Shown piece by piece: positions 8,337 to 16,382 of a stretch of 64,000 nucleotides of DNA; the first letter of the stretch is position 1; the number at the start of each line of letters is the position of its first letter. The stretch lies in NCBI RefSeq assembly GCF_000685075.1, contig NZ_BAYD01000046.1, positions 17,836-81,835 on the forward strand. Direction: 5' to 3'. The DNA comes from Paraburkholderia oxyphila NBRC 105797. Lineage in GTDB: Bacteria > Pseudomonadota > Gammaproteobacteria > Burkholderiales > Burkholderiaceae. Made by a program: the position numbers and the translations under genes. Under the pieces are notes generated by a model. It worked only from the letters and a program-made list of their open reading frames with translations. It searched no databases and was not told the origin of the DNA.

Positions 8337-9392
8337 TCACTCCTCTTCCTCTTCGGCATGCGGCGTGGAAAGGCTGCGCCACAGCAGCACGGGGATGATC
8401 AGCGTGAACACGATCACTTCCTTGTAGGCGCTTGCCCAGAACGACGAGTACGACTCCAGCAGGCCCACGAGCACGGAGCCCGCGGCAGCCAGCGGATAGC
8501 TCACCAGACCGCCGATGATGGCGCCCACGAAGCCCTTCAGGCCGATCAGGAAGCCCGAGTCGTAGTAGATGGTGGTGAGCGGCGCCACCAGCACGCCGCA
8601 CAGCGCACCGAGCCCTGCGGCGAGCGTGAACGCGAGCCGCCCGGCCTGAGTCGTGCCGATGCCCACGAGGCGCGCGCCCAGCCGGTTCACCGAGGTCGCG
8701 CGCAGCGCCTTGCCCGAGATCGTGCGATCGAAATAGACATACAGCGCGACGATCAGCACCGCCGCCGTGCCGATCACCCAGAGGCTTTGCCCCGAGATCG
8801 AGAGGCTCCCGACGTTGAACGTGGCATCGGTGAATGCGTTCGTGCGCGAACCTTCCGCGCCGAACATCACGAGCCCGAGCCCGACCATCGCGAAGTGCAC
8901 CGCCACCGCGACGATCAGCAACAGGAGCGTGGTCGCCTCGGCGATGGGCTCATACGCGAGCCGGTAGATGAACGGCCCCATCGGCACGACGATCGCGAGC
9001 GTGAGCGCAATCTGCACGAGCATGGGCAGTTGCTGACCGGCCACGCCGCGTGTGAGCACATAGAGCGCAATGGGAAAGAGCAGATACTTGCCCGCGAGCG
9101 TCACGAGCGTGCGCGGCGCATGCTTGCGCCGCTCGGCATGCCGCACGAGCCCCGCCGTCTCCACGACGAAGCACGCGGCGCCCAGCGCGACGAGCAGCCA
9201 GCAGGTGGCGGGAAACTTCTGCGATTGCAGCGCGGCGAGCGTCAGCGCGCCATACGAGACGAACTCGCCCTGCGGAATGAAGATCACCCGCGTCACGGAG
9301 AACACCAGCACCAGGGCGAGCGCGAGCAGCGCGTAGATCGCTCCGGTGGTGATGCCGTCCTGCGCGAGGATCGCGGCGATCGATAAATCCAT
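8337..9392 (-). CDS. livH: Branched-chain amino acid-type ABC permease LivH (locus 1)
   Basis: A 351-residue inner-membrane permease beginning MDLSIAAILAQDGITTG. The ATG at 9392 is preceded by GAGGAG, so the longer upstream frame was rejected. The HAAT permease pattern (GAIYALLALALVLVF, IGLKGFVGAIIGG) is clear. It is about 50 residues longer than a usual LivH. The extra segment at about 60-115 includes a basic stretch (RHAERRKHAPRTL) and one or two additional hydrophobic helices. The C-terminus ends in an acidic run of five Glu. It is tightly linked to the downstream livM-livG fusion. Confidence 0.92.
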   Translation of the reverse strand: MDLSIAAILAQDGITTGAIYALLALALVLVFSVTRVIFIPQGEFVSYGALTLAALQSQKFPATCWLLVALGAACFVVETAGLVRHAERRKHAPRTLVTLAGKYLLFPIALYVLTRGVAGQQLPMLVQIALTLAIVVPMGPFIYRLAYEPIAEATTLLLLIVAVAVHFAMVGLGLVMFGAEGSRTNAFTDATFNVGSLSISGQSLWVIGTAAVLIVALYVYFDRTISGKALRATSVNRLGARLVGIGTTQAGRLAFTLAAGLGALCGVLVAPLTTIYYDSGFLIGLKGFVGAIIGGLVSYPLAAAGSVLVGLLESYSSFWASAYKEVIVFTLIIPVLLWRSLSTPHAEEEEE

Positions 9393-9579
9393 AACTCCTC
9401 TTTCTGTAGCGCGTGAAACCAGGTACGTCGGAAAGGATGGCGAAGCGGGGAAAACGCGCGGCGCAGCCACACAGGCTGCGCCGCGTTCAAGGATGCACTG
9501 CGGGAGCGCACCGCGAGGCCGCGATGCGCGGCCATTGTCGGTGGCCGAAATGAAGCGTGAGTGTTGTGAGTATCGAGTG

Positions 9580-9595
9580 CGTTTCACGTGACACT
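9580..9595. promoter_or_regulatory. Degenerate parS-like site
   Basis: 13 of 16 positions match TGTTTCACGTGAAACA, and the CACGTG core is intact. It lies between the binding-protein gene and livH of locus 1. It could be a weak ParB site or a decayed one. Confidence 0.4.
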
Positions 9596-9638
9596 ACGCA
9601 CCCGCGCAGCGTCACGTCATTACGTTGCTACGCTCTCG

Positions 9639-10808
9639 TCACTCGCTCTGCAGCTTCCACTTGCCGTTGACGACCTCCACGATCACGCGGGCGCGGTCGT
9701 CGAGGCCGTTGTGATCGGTGGGCGTGGTGTTCATGATGCCGTGCGAGAGCGGCAGCTCCTTGACGTTCTCGAGCGCATCGCGCAGCGCCACGCGGAACGC
9801 CTCGGTGCCGGGCTGCGCCGTCTTGAGCGCGACCGGAATCGCGCGCTGGAGCATCTGGCCCGCATCCCAGGCGTGGCCGCCGAAGGTCGCCACGGAGCCT
9901 GCGCCATAGGCCTTCTCGTACGCCGCCTTATAGGCGAGCGCCGACTGCTTCACAGGGTTCGAGTCGGGCAGCTGATCGGCGACGAGAATCGGGCCGGCGG
10001 GCAACAGCTCGCCTTCGCAGTCCTTGCCGCACACGCGCAGAAAGTCGTTGTTCGCCACGCCGTGCGTCTGATAGATCTTGCCCTTGTAGCCGCGGTCCTT
10101 GAGCGTGGTCGCGGGCAGCGCCGCGGGCGTGCCGGAGCCGGCGATCAGCACGGCGTCGGGGTTCGCCGACATCAGCTTGAGCGCCTGGCCCGTGACCGAC
10201 GAATCCGTGCGGTTATAGCGTTCGTTCGCGACGATCTTGAGGTTGTGCTTCGCCGCCGCCGCGCTGAACTCCTTGTACCAGCTGTCGCCGTAGGCGTCCG
10301 TAAAGCCGATGAAGCCCACCGTCTTCACGCCGTGCTTCTCCATATAGCCCGCGAGCGCATCGGCCATCAGGCTGTCGTTCTGCGGCGTCTTGAAGGCCCA
10401 TTTGCGCTTGTCGTCCATCGGATGCACGATGGCCGCCGACGCCGCGAGCGAGATCATCGGCGTCTTGCCTTGCGCGACGACGTCGAGCATCGCCAGCGAA
10501 TTGGGCGTCACCGACGAGCCAATGATCGCATCCACGTGATCCTCGTCGATCAGCTTGTGGGTGTTCTGCACGGCCTTGCTCGTGTCGGAGGCGTCGTCGA
10601 GCACGATGTACTGCACGCTCTTGCCCGCGATCTCCTTGGGCAGCAGCGCGATGGTGTTCTTCTCCGGAATGCCGAGCGACGCAGCCGGCCCCGTTGCCGA
10701 CAGCGTCACGCCGATCTTCACCTGCGCGGCGGCCATGCCTGCCACGCCCATCAACGCGGCTGCGAGTCCCGCGCTAATCGACCTCAAAACCCACTTCTTC
10801 GTTTTCAT
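9639..10808 (-). CDS. Periplasmic substrate-binding protein of ABC transporter (locus 1, copy A)
   Basis: A 389-residue type I periplasmic binding protein of the LivJ/LivK family (Peripla_BP_6). A cleavable signal peptide covers about residues 1-28 (ends MAAAQ). The mature protein begins VKIGVTLSATGPAASLG, the usual first strand and ligand loop. A CGKDC pair near residue 270 may form a disulfide. It is about 70% identical by eye to the neighbouring copy at 11.2-12.4 kb, showing tandem duplication. It is probably the first gene of the livH-livMG-livF transcript. Substrate is not determinable here; family members bind branched-chain amino acids, amides or aromatic acids. Confidence 0.92.
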   Translation of the reverse strand: MKTKKWVLRSISAGLAAALMGVAGMAAAQVKIGVTLSATGPAASLGIPEKNTIALLPKEIAGKSVQYIVLDDASDTSKAVQNTHKLIDEDHVDAIIGSSVTPNSLAMLDVVAQGKTPMISLAASAAIVHPMDDKRKWAFKTPQNDSLMADALAGYMEKHGVKTVGFIGFTDAYGDSWYKEFSAAAAKHNLKIVANERYNRTDSSVTGQALKLMSANPDAVLIAGSGTPAALPATTLKDRGYKGKIYQTHGVANNDFLRVCGKDCEGELLPAGPILVADQLPDSNPVKQSALAYKAAYEKAYGAGSVATFGGHAWDAGQMLQRAIPVALKTAQPGTEAFRVALRDALENVKELPLSHGIMNTTPTDHNGLDDRARVIVEVVNGKWKLQSE

Positions 10809-11024
10809 TGCGCGTCTCCAAACGCTTTGTCTGCGTGTTATCGAGTCATGCCGCGCCGATTGCTACGATCTTCGTAAACCCGGCGCCGGCCTCTGAGTGT
10901 AGTAATCGGGATCGCGCGTGTGATGCATGGTTTTCCCTGCCCGCAGCGCGGCACTGGCCGCCGCGCGCACGGTGCGCGTTCCGTTTTGTCTACTGCCCTG
11001 TCGACCAGAGTTAGTGCTTCAGCT

Positions 11025-11067
11025 GTCGACCAGAGTCGGTGCTTCAGCACTTACTCTGGTCCCATGC
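11025..11067 (-). repeat. Palindromic 43-bp intergenic repeat (family R43), reverse orientation
   Basis: On the minus strand the unit begins GCATGGG and ends GAC. Outer stem GACCAGAGT/ACTCTGGTC (11028-11036 with 11053-11061) and inner stem GTGCT/AGCAC enclose a 2-nt loop. A truncated half unit lies at 11000-11021. It is related to the units at 33.9-34.1 and 51.8-52.0 kb. It occupies the 387-bp spacer between the two binding-protein genes; no coding sequence is seen there. Confidence 0.85.
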
Positions 11068-11123
11068 AAAGCCACCCTGCTCTATACCCGCGCCGTGTTG
11101 CACGGCGTCGTTGCATCGGCAAC

Positions 11124-11153
11124 AAAAAAGGCACCTCGTTCGAGCGTGCCTTT
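11124..11153 (-). terminator. Intrinsic terminator after binding-protein copy B
   Basis: Stem AAAGGCAC (11127-11134) pairs with GTGCCTTT (11146-11153), with CTCG/CGAG inside the loop. On the minus strand it is followed by a U-rich run (A residues 11124-11129). It lies about 42 bp after the stop of the 11.2-12.4 kb gene, so that gene is probably a separate transcript. Confidence 0.8.
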
Positions 11154-11195
11154 CTTGGTCTCTTGCTTGATGTGCTTGCGCGTTCCTCGTGAAAC

Positions 11196-12362
11196 TCAGT
11201 CGCCGGCCAGCTTCCACTTGCCGCCGGTGATCTGCACCATCACGCGCGCGCGTTGATCGAGGCCCGCGTGATCGGTCGCGCTCATGTCGAAGATGCCATG
11301 CGCGCCCGCGACGTCATGCGAATCTTCAAGCGCTTTGCGCAGCGCCTCGCGAAACGCCTTCGTCCCGGGCTGGCCCGCCTTCAGCGCGACCGGAATCGCG
11401 TGCTGCAACAGTAGACCCGCGTCCCACGCATGGCCGCCGAACGTCGAGATCGACCCTGCCCCCCAGGCCTTCTCGTAGGCCGCCGTGTACGCGAGCGCCG
11501 ATTGCTTGACGGGGTTCGTGGCCGGCAACTGGTCGGCCACGAGCAACGGGCCGGCAGGCAGATACGTGCCCTCGCAATCCTTGCCGCAGACGCGCAGGAA
11601 GTCGTTGTTCGCCACGCCATGCGTCTGATAGATCTTGCCCGCGTAGCCACGCTCCTTGAGGGTCTTCTGCGGCAGCGCGGCCGGCGTGCCCGCGCCGGCG
11701 ATCAGCACGGCGTCGGGATGCTGCGAGATCATCTTGAGCACCTGGCCCGTGACGGAAGCGTCGTTGCGCGCGAAGCGCTCGCTCGCCACGACCTTGATGT
11801 TCTGCTTCGCGGCCGCCGCGCCGAACGCCTTGTACCAGCTCTCGCCGTAGGCATCGGAGAAGCCGATGAAGGCCACCGTCTTCACGCCGTGCGCCGCCAT
11901 GTGCTGCGCGATGGCGCCGGCCATCAGCTGATCGTTTTGCGGCGTCTTGAAGACCCAGGCGCGCTTCGCGTCCATCGGCTCGACGATCGAGGCCGCCGCG
12001 GCCATGGAGATCATCGGCGTGGCCGTTTCTGCGGCGACGTCGATCATCGCGAGCGAATTGGGCACCACGGTCGAGCCGATCAGCGCGTCCACGTGATCTT
12101 CGCTCGTGAGCTTGCGCGCGTTCTTCACGGCCTGAGTCGAATCGGTCGCGTCGTCGAGCACGATGTAATCGATCTTCTGACCCGCGATTTCCTTCGGCAA
12201 CAAGCCGATGGTGTTCCGTTCGGGAATCCCCAGCGAGGCGGCGGGCCCCGTGGCCGACAACGTCACACCGATCTTCACGTCCGCCTGCGCCACACCTGCT
12301 GTAGCCGCGAGTGCCCCGGTCGCGACGCATGCCGCGCTCATCCAACGCCAAACCAACTGCAT
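11196..12362 (-). CDS. Periplasmic substrate-binding protein of ABC transporter (locus 1, copy B)
   Basis: A 388-residue HAAT-family periplasmic binding protein paralogous to the downstream copy at 9.6-10.8 kb. It shares KIGVTLSATGPAASLGIPE, LLPKEIAG, the CGKDC pair and the C-terminal GKWKL. The ATG at 12362 (AGGAG 5 nt upstream) is preferred to an in-frame GTG at 12368. The signal peptide ends at about residue 27 (GVAQAD). It has its own terminator and an upstream region with two inverted repeats, suggesting independent control. It may offer a second ligand specificity to the same LivHMGF membrane complex. Confidence 0.92.
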   Translation of the reverse strand: MQLVWRWMSAACVATGALAATAGVAQADVKIGVTLSATGPAASLGIPERNTIGLLPKEIAGQKIDYIVLDDATDSTQAVKNARKLTSEDHVDALIGSTVVPNSLAMIDVAAETATPMISMAAAASIVEPMDAKRAWVFKTPQNDQLMAGAIAQHMAAHGVKTVAFIGFSDAYGESWYKAFGAAAAKQNIKVVASERFARNDASVTGQVLKMISQHPDAVLIAGAGTPAALPQKTLKERGYAGKIYQTHGVANNDFLRVCGKDCEGTYLPAGPLLVADQLPATNPVKQSALAYTAAYEKAWGAGSISTFGGHAWDAGLLLQHAIPVALKAGQPGTKAFREALRKALEDSHDVAGAHGIFDMSATDHAGLDQRARVMVQITGGKWKLAGD

Positions 12363-12413
12363 CTCCACTCCTTCGATAAATCGTTTTCTTTATTGCCCCG
12401 GATTTTCAGCGCT

Positions 12414-12478
12414 ACCGGATTTCAATCCGGTGGCGTTCGTGTTTTCACGCGTGATTCACTTACCGGCGAATCGGTAAG
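12414..12478. promoter_or_regulatory. Two inverted repeats in the promoter region of binding-protein copy B
   Basis: ACCGGATT-TC-AATCCGGT at 12414-12431 is a perfect 8+8 palindrome. CTTACCG-N6-CGGTAAG at 12459-12478 is a perfect 7+7 repeat. They lie 52-116 bp upstream of the ATG at 12362, where operators or activator sites would be expected. No regulator could be assigned. Confidence 0.5.
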
Positions 12479-12823
12479 CGCAACCAGCAGATAATGCTGA
12501 CCGCATGGTCGGCGAATGGCGAGTGTAACGGAGTGATGTTTGGCGCGGCAAGCGCTTTCCATTCGCTTACAACACGAACGCAACGCACATGCAAAGCCGT
12601 GTGCAATGCGTAACGCGCGAAGCCATCAGAGACAGGCATTCCACGCTCCGCGGAGAAATTTGCGTAATTCGGAGAGGGGGAAAACTCGCGCAGAAGTGCC
12701 GATTATTGACGAACGGCGGGCAAACGCCAGGCGAACGTAATGCGAGTGGAAAAAAGGAACAGCGGAGGAGGAAAAAGATAATCGGGAGAACGAGGTGTGT
12801 GCATCGCACAAAAAATGGCGCAC
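12479..12823. other. Gene-free stretch upstream of binding-protein copy B
   Basis: No open frame here resembles a known protein. The stretch is purine-rich on the plus strand around 12660-12790. It presumably contains leader or promoter DNA; nothing specific was recognised. Confidence 0.5.
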
Positions 12824-12861
12824 AAATAAAAAGCGCTGTTGGACTCTCATCCAACAGCGCT
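12824..12861 (-). terminator. Intrinsic terminator of liv locus 2
   Basis: A 12-bp perfect stem (12832-12843 with 12850-12861) and a 6-nt loop. On the minus strand it is followed by a U-rich run (complement of 12824-12831). It lies about 205 bp after the livM stop. The spacer 12862-13065 has no recognisable gene. Confidence 0.85.
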
Positions 12862-13065
12862 TCCTTGTCCGGGCACTTTGTGCCTCAGTTGTCTCCTCGT
12901 TCTCCACCTGCAAATTCGGTGCATCAGAACTGGGTGAACTTTAAACTTCAGGCCCCTTCCGGGCAACTAGCATTTACCCTAGTGGTGCAGTGCGGCACCC
13001 GAATGGGGCGCTTCAACGCCCATTGTCTCACCGACTGCAACAAAAGGCCACGCGCACCGCCCTCT

Positions 13066-14037
13066 TCAAGCGCGCAGCGGCCGCACGCGCGCCACGATCT
13101 CGCCGACGATGCCGCGCCGGAACGCCAGCACGCAGGCAATGAAGATGAGGCCGGTGACGATCGTCGCCGACTCGCCGAGCGAGCGGAACCAGTCCACGCC
13201 CGTCAGATGGGCGAGCGCCGTGCCGATGTCGCCAAGCCGGTCTTCGAGCGCCACGATCAGCGCCGCGCCCAGCAGCGGCCCGAACAGCGTGCCCATGCCG
13301 CCCACGAGCGTCATCAGGATCACGAGGCCGGACATGGTCCAGTAGGCGTCGCCGAGCGTCTCGAAACCGAGCACGAGGACCTTGAGCGACCCGGCCAGAC
13401 CCGCGAGACCCGCCGACAGCACGAACGCGAGCAGCTTGAAGCGGTCGGTGTCATAGCCGAGCGAAACGGCGCGCGGCTCGTTCTCCTTGATCGCGCCCAA
13501 CACCTGCCCGAACGGCGAATGCACGATCCGCACGATCAACAGGAACGCAAGCACCATCACCACGAGCACGACGTAATACAGCGCGAGATCGGAGTCGAGC
13601 GAGACGAGCCCGAACAGCTTGCCGCGCGGCACGCCTTGCAAACCATCCTCGCCATGCGTGAAGGGCGCCTGCAGAAACACGAAATACACCATCTGTGCGA
13701 GCGCAAGGGTGACCATCGCGAAATAGATCCCCTGGCGGCGGATCGCGAACATGCCCACGATCGCCCCCAGCAGCGTGGCGGCAGCCGTGCCGGCCAGCAC
13801 GCCCAGCTCGGGCGTGAAGCCGAGCGACTGGATCGCATAGCCGGTGGTATAGCCCGCCGACGCGAGGAACATCGCATGCCCGAACGAAAGCAGTCCGGTG
13901 TAGCCGATCAGCAAATTGAACGCGGCGGCAAACAGCGCGAAGCACAGCACCTTCATCACGAAGAGCGGGTACGCGCCTATGAAAGGCGCCGCGATCAGAC
14001 CGATCAGCAGCAGGCCATAAAGCACTTTTCTTTGCAT
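13066..14037 (-). CDS. livM: Branched-chain amino acid-type ABC permease LivM (locus 2)
   Basis: A 323-residue HAAT permease with about ten membrane segments. It includes the LivM patterns NLLIGYTGLLSFGHAMF (about 42-58) and GLAGLAGSLKVLVLG. The start ATG at 14037 overlaps the livH stop by one base (TGATG), implying coupling. The longer frame to 14967 runs back through livH in another register and was rejected. It forms the membrane pore with LivH and is last in the operon livG-livF-binding protein-livH-livM. Confidence 0.92.
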   Translation of the reverse strand: MQRKVLYGLLLIGLIAAPFIGAYPLFVMKVLCFALFAAAFNLLIGYTGLLSFGHAMFLASAGYTTGYAIQSLGFTPELGVLAGTAAATLLGAIVGMFAIRRQGIYFAMVTLALAQMVYFVFLQAPFTHGEDGLQGVPRGKLFGLVSLDSDLALYYVVLVVMVLAFLLIVRIVHSPFGQVLGAIKENEPRAVSLGYDTDRFKLLAFVLSAGLAGLAGSLKVLVLGFETLGDAYWTMSGLVILMTLVGGMGTLFGPLLGAALIVALEDRLGDIGTALAHLTGVDWFRSLGESATIVTGLIFIACVLAFRRGIVGEIVARVRPLRA

Positions 14038-14921
14038 CACCGTTCCTTGCCGAAGAGACCAGCGGGGCGAATCAGCAGCACGATCGCCATGATCACGAAC
14101 ACCACGGTCGCGGAAGCCTCGGGCCAGAACACGCGCGTGAAGCCTTCGATCACGCCGAGCAGGAGGCCCGTGATGATCGACCCCATGATCGAGCCCATCC
14201 CGCCGATCACGACCACGGCGAACACCGTGATGATCATCGACTGGCCCATGAGCGGCGAGACCTGGATGACCGGTGCGGCCAGCACGCCCGCGAACGCGGC
14301 GAGCGCGACGCCGAAGCCGTAGGTGAGCGTGATCATCAGCGGCACGTTGATGCCGAACGCCTCGACGAGCTTGGGATTCTCCGTGCCCGCACGCAGATAG
14401 GCGCCAAGGCGCGTCTTCTCGATCACGAACCACGTGGCAAAGCACACGGCAAGCGAAGCAACCACGACCCACGCGCGGTAGTTGGGCAGATACATGAAGC
14501 CGAGATTGGTCGCGCCCGAAAGCGCGTCGGGCACGTCGTACGGCTGCCCGGAAGAGCCGTAGATGGAGCGGAACACCCCTTCCAGCACGAGCGTGAGCCC
14601 GAAGGTCAGCAGGAGTCCGTATAAATGATCGAGCCGATAGATCCAGCGCAGCATTGTGCGCTCGATCACCATCCCCACCAGTCCCACCACGATGGGCGCG
14701 ACGAAGATCATCACCCAGTACGGCAGGTTGAAGTAAGCGAGACCCATCCACGTGAGCATCGCGCCCAGCATGAACAACGCGCCGTGCGTGAAGTTGATCA
14801 CGTTGAGCATGCCGAAAATCACCGCGAGACCCAGGCTCAGGATCGCATAGAACGAACCGTTCACGAGCCCGAGCAACAACTGGCTCAGCATTGCCGGAAG
14901 CGGAATGCCAAAGATCGTCAT
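14037..14921 (-). CDS. livH: Branched-chain amino acid-type ABC permease LivH (locus 2)
   Basis: A 294-residue HAAT permease beginning MTIFGIPLPAMLSQLLLG, of normal length. The pattern LVNGSFYAILSLGLAVIFG, followed by NVINFTHGALFMLG, is diagnostic of LivH. In-frame alternatives exist at 14933 (ATG) and 14945 (TTG). None has a strong ribosome-binding site, so the start is uncertain by up to eight residues. It lies 132 bp after the binding-protein gene and shares one base with livM. Confidence 0.92.
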   Translation of the reverse strand: MTIFGIPLPAMLSQLLLGLVNGSFYAILSLGLAVIFGMLNVINFTHGALFMLGAMLTWMGLAYFNLPYWVMIFVAPIVVGLVGMVIERTMLRWIYRLDHLYGLLLTFGLTLVLEGVFRSIYGSSGQPYDVPDALSGATNLGFMYLPNYRAWVVVASLAVCFATWFVIEKTRLGAYLRAGTENPKLVEAFGINVPLMITLTYGFGVALAAFAGVLAAPVIQVSPLMGQSMIITVFAVVVIGGMGSIMGSIITGLLLGVIEGFTRVFWPEASATVVFVIMAIVLLIRPAGLFGKER

Positions 14922-15053
14922 GAAAGCCGCCATGAATGCCAACAACGGTTACGCACACACGCGGCACGCGGCGCGGGCTCCTCGCCGCGACGCGTGCCGC
15001 CTGCCTGACACACAGCCATTACACCCTTCGGATTCTGCAAGCCTTGGGGGTAG

Positions 15054-16271
15054 TTACTTCCACAGCGCGCATTTGCTCTCCTGCTTGGTCGTGTACGCCT
15101 GCTCGCCCGGAATCGTCTGCAGGACCTTGTAGTAGTCCCACGGCTTCTTCGATTCCGACGGCTTCTTCACCTCGACCAGATACATGTCGTGGATCAGCAC
15201 GCCGTCCTGGCGGATATAGCCGTTGCTCGTGTACATGTCGTCGATCTTGTTCTTCTTCAGCTGCGCCATGACCTTGTCGGCATCGGTCGTGCCGGCCGCC
15301 TGCACGGCTTTCAGATACGACGTCACCGCAGAATAGTCGGCCGCCTGCAGCTCGGACGGCATCTTCTTGGTCTGGTCGTAATAGCGCTGCGCCCACTTGC
15401 GGGTCGCGTCGTTCTGATCCCAGTACCAGCCGGTCGTGAGCACGAGGCCCTGCGTCGTCTCGAGCCCGAGGCTGTGAACGTCAGGCAGGAACATCAGCAA
15501 CGCCGCGGTCTTCATGGTCTTGTTGATGCCGAATTCCTTGGCGGCCTTGATTGCGTTGACCGTGTCGCCACCGGCGTTCGCGAGGCCGAGGATCTGCGCC
15601 TTCGAAGCCTGCGCCTGCAGCAGGAACGACGAGAAGTCCGACGCCGAAAGCGGATGCCGCACCTCGCCGAGCACCTGGCCGCCGTTCGCCTTCACGACGT
15701 CCGCGGTGTTCTTCTCGAGCGACTTGCCGAACGCGTAGTCGGCGGTCAGGAAGAACCAGGTCTTGCCGCCCTGCTTGAGCACCGCGAGGCCCGTGCCCTT
15801 CGCGAGTGCCACCGTGTCATAGCCGTAGTGGACCGTGTACGGCGTGCACTGCTCGTTCGTGAGCGCATCCGTGCCCGCGCCGGTGTTGATGTATACAAGC
15901 TTCTTTTCCTGCGCGACCTGATTCATCGCGAGCGCGGTGGCAGAATTCGTGCCGCCGAGCAGCAAATTGAGCCCGTCGCGGTCGGCCCACTCGCGCGCCT
16001 TCGACGCCGCGATATCGGCCTTGTTCTGGTGGTCCGCGTACATGACCTGGATCGGCTTGCCCAGCACCTTGCCGCCGAAGTCCGCCACCGCCATCTTGAT
16101 CGCCACGAGGCCGCCCGGGCCGTCATCGTCCGCATACAGGCCCGACATGTCGGTGATGAAGCCGATCTTCACCGCGTCGTTGGCGGCCTGCGCGCTCCCC
16201 GCGCTGAACGCCATCACGGCGGCCGAGGCAGCAAACAGGCCCGCAAGCCGTGCGAACGTGGTTTTCTTCAT
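15054..16271 (-). CDS. Periplasmic substrate-binding protein of ABC transporter (locus 2)
   Basis: A 405-residue type I periplasmic binding protein. Signal peptide is about 1-30 (ends AGSAQA) and the mature N-terminus is ANDAVKIGFITDMSGLYADDDG. The ATG at 16271 is preceded by GGAG at 6-nt spacing. The longer start MKET lacks such a site. It is clearly diverged from the two binding proteins of locus 1. The DMSGLY ligand loop and length resemble amide/urea or aromatic-acid binding relatives more than LivJ; the ligand is unproven. It lies between livF and livH in the same operon. Confidence 0.92.
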   Translation of the reverse strand: MKKTTFARLAGLFAASAAVMAFSAGSAQAANDAVKIGFITDMSGLYADDDGPGGLVAIKMAVADFGGKVLGKPIQVMYADHQNKADIAASKAREWADRDGLNLLLGGTNSATALAMNQVAQEKKLVYINTGAGTDALTNEQCTPYTVHYGYDTVALAKGTGLAVLKQGGKTWFFLTADYAFGKSLEKNTADVVKANGGQVLGEVRHPLSASDFSSFLLQAQASKAQILGLANAGGDTVNAIKAAKEFGINKTMKTAALLMFLPDVHSLGLETTQGLVLTTGWYWDQNDATRKWAQRYYDQTKKMPSELQAADYSAVTSYLKAVQAAGTTDADKVMAQLKKNKIDDMYTSNGYIRQDGVLIHDMYLVEVKKPSESKKPWDYYKVLQTIPGEQAYTTKQESKCALWK

Positions 16272-16382
16272 TGCAGTCTCCTTCATTGGTTACGTTGTTA
16301 TTCAGGAACACTCCATGAACAAGCGGAGGCAAAACAGTTCGCGCGGCGCGGTCCACCGCCGCGCGCGAGGCAAACATGAAAA

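Noticed and set aside
11025..11067. R43 repeats as ordinary intrinsic terminators
   Set aside because: No U run follows the hairpins. They occur within an operon and in arrays, with conserved ends outside the stem.
12567..12913. Two 95-residue minus-strand frames upstream of binding-protein copy B
   Set aside because: They run through the terminator hairpin at 12832-12861 and have no protein-like pattern.
12589..14322. 577-residue plus-strand open frame over liv locus 2
   Set aside because: Arg/Glu/His-rich shadow of the livM and livH genes on the other strand; no family resemblance.
16141..16382. Extra small gene between locus-2 livF and the binding protein
   Set aside because: The only frames there are out-of-register reading of the signal peptide region and spacer.
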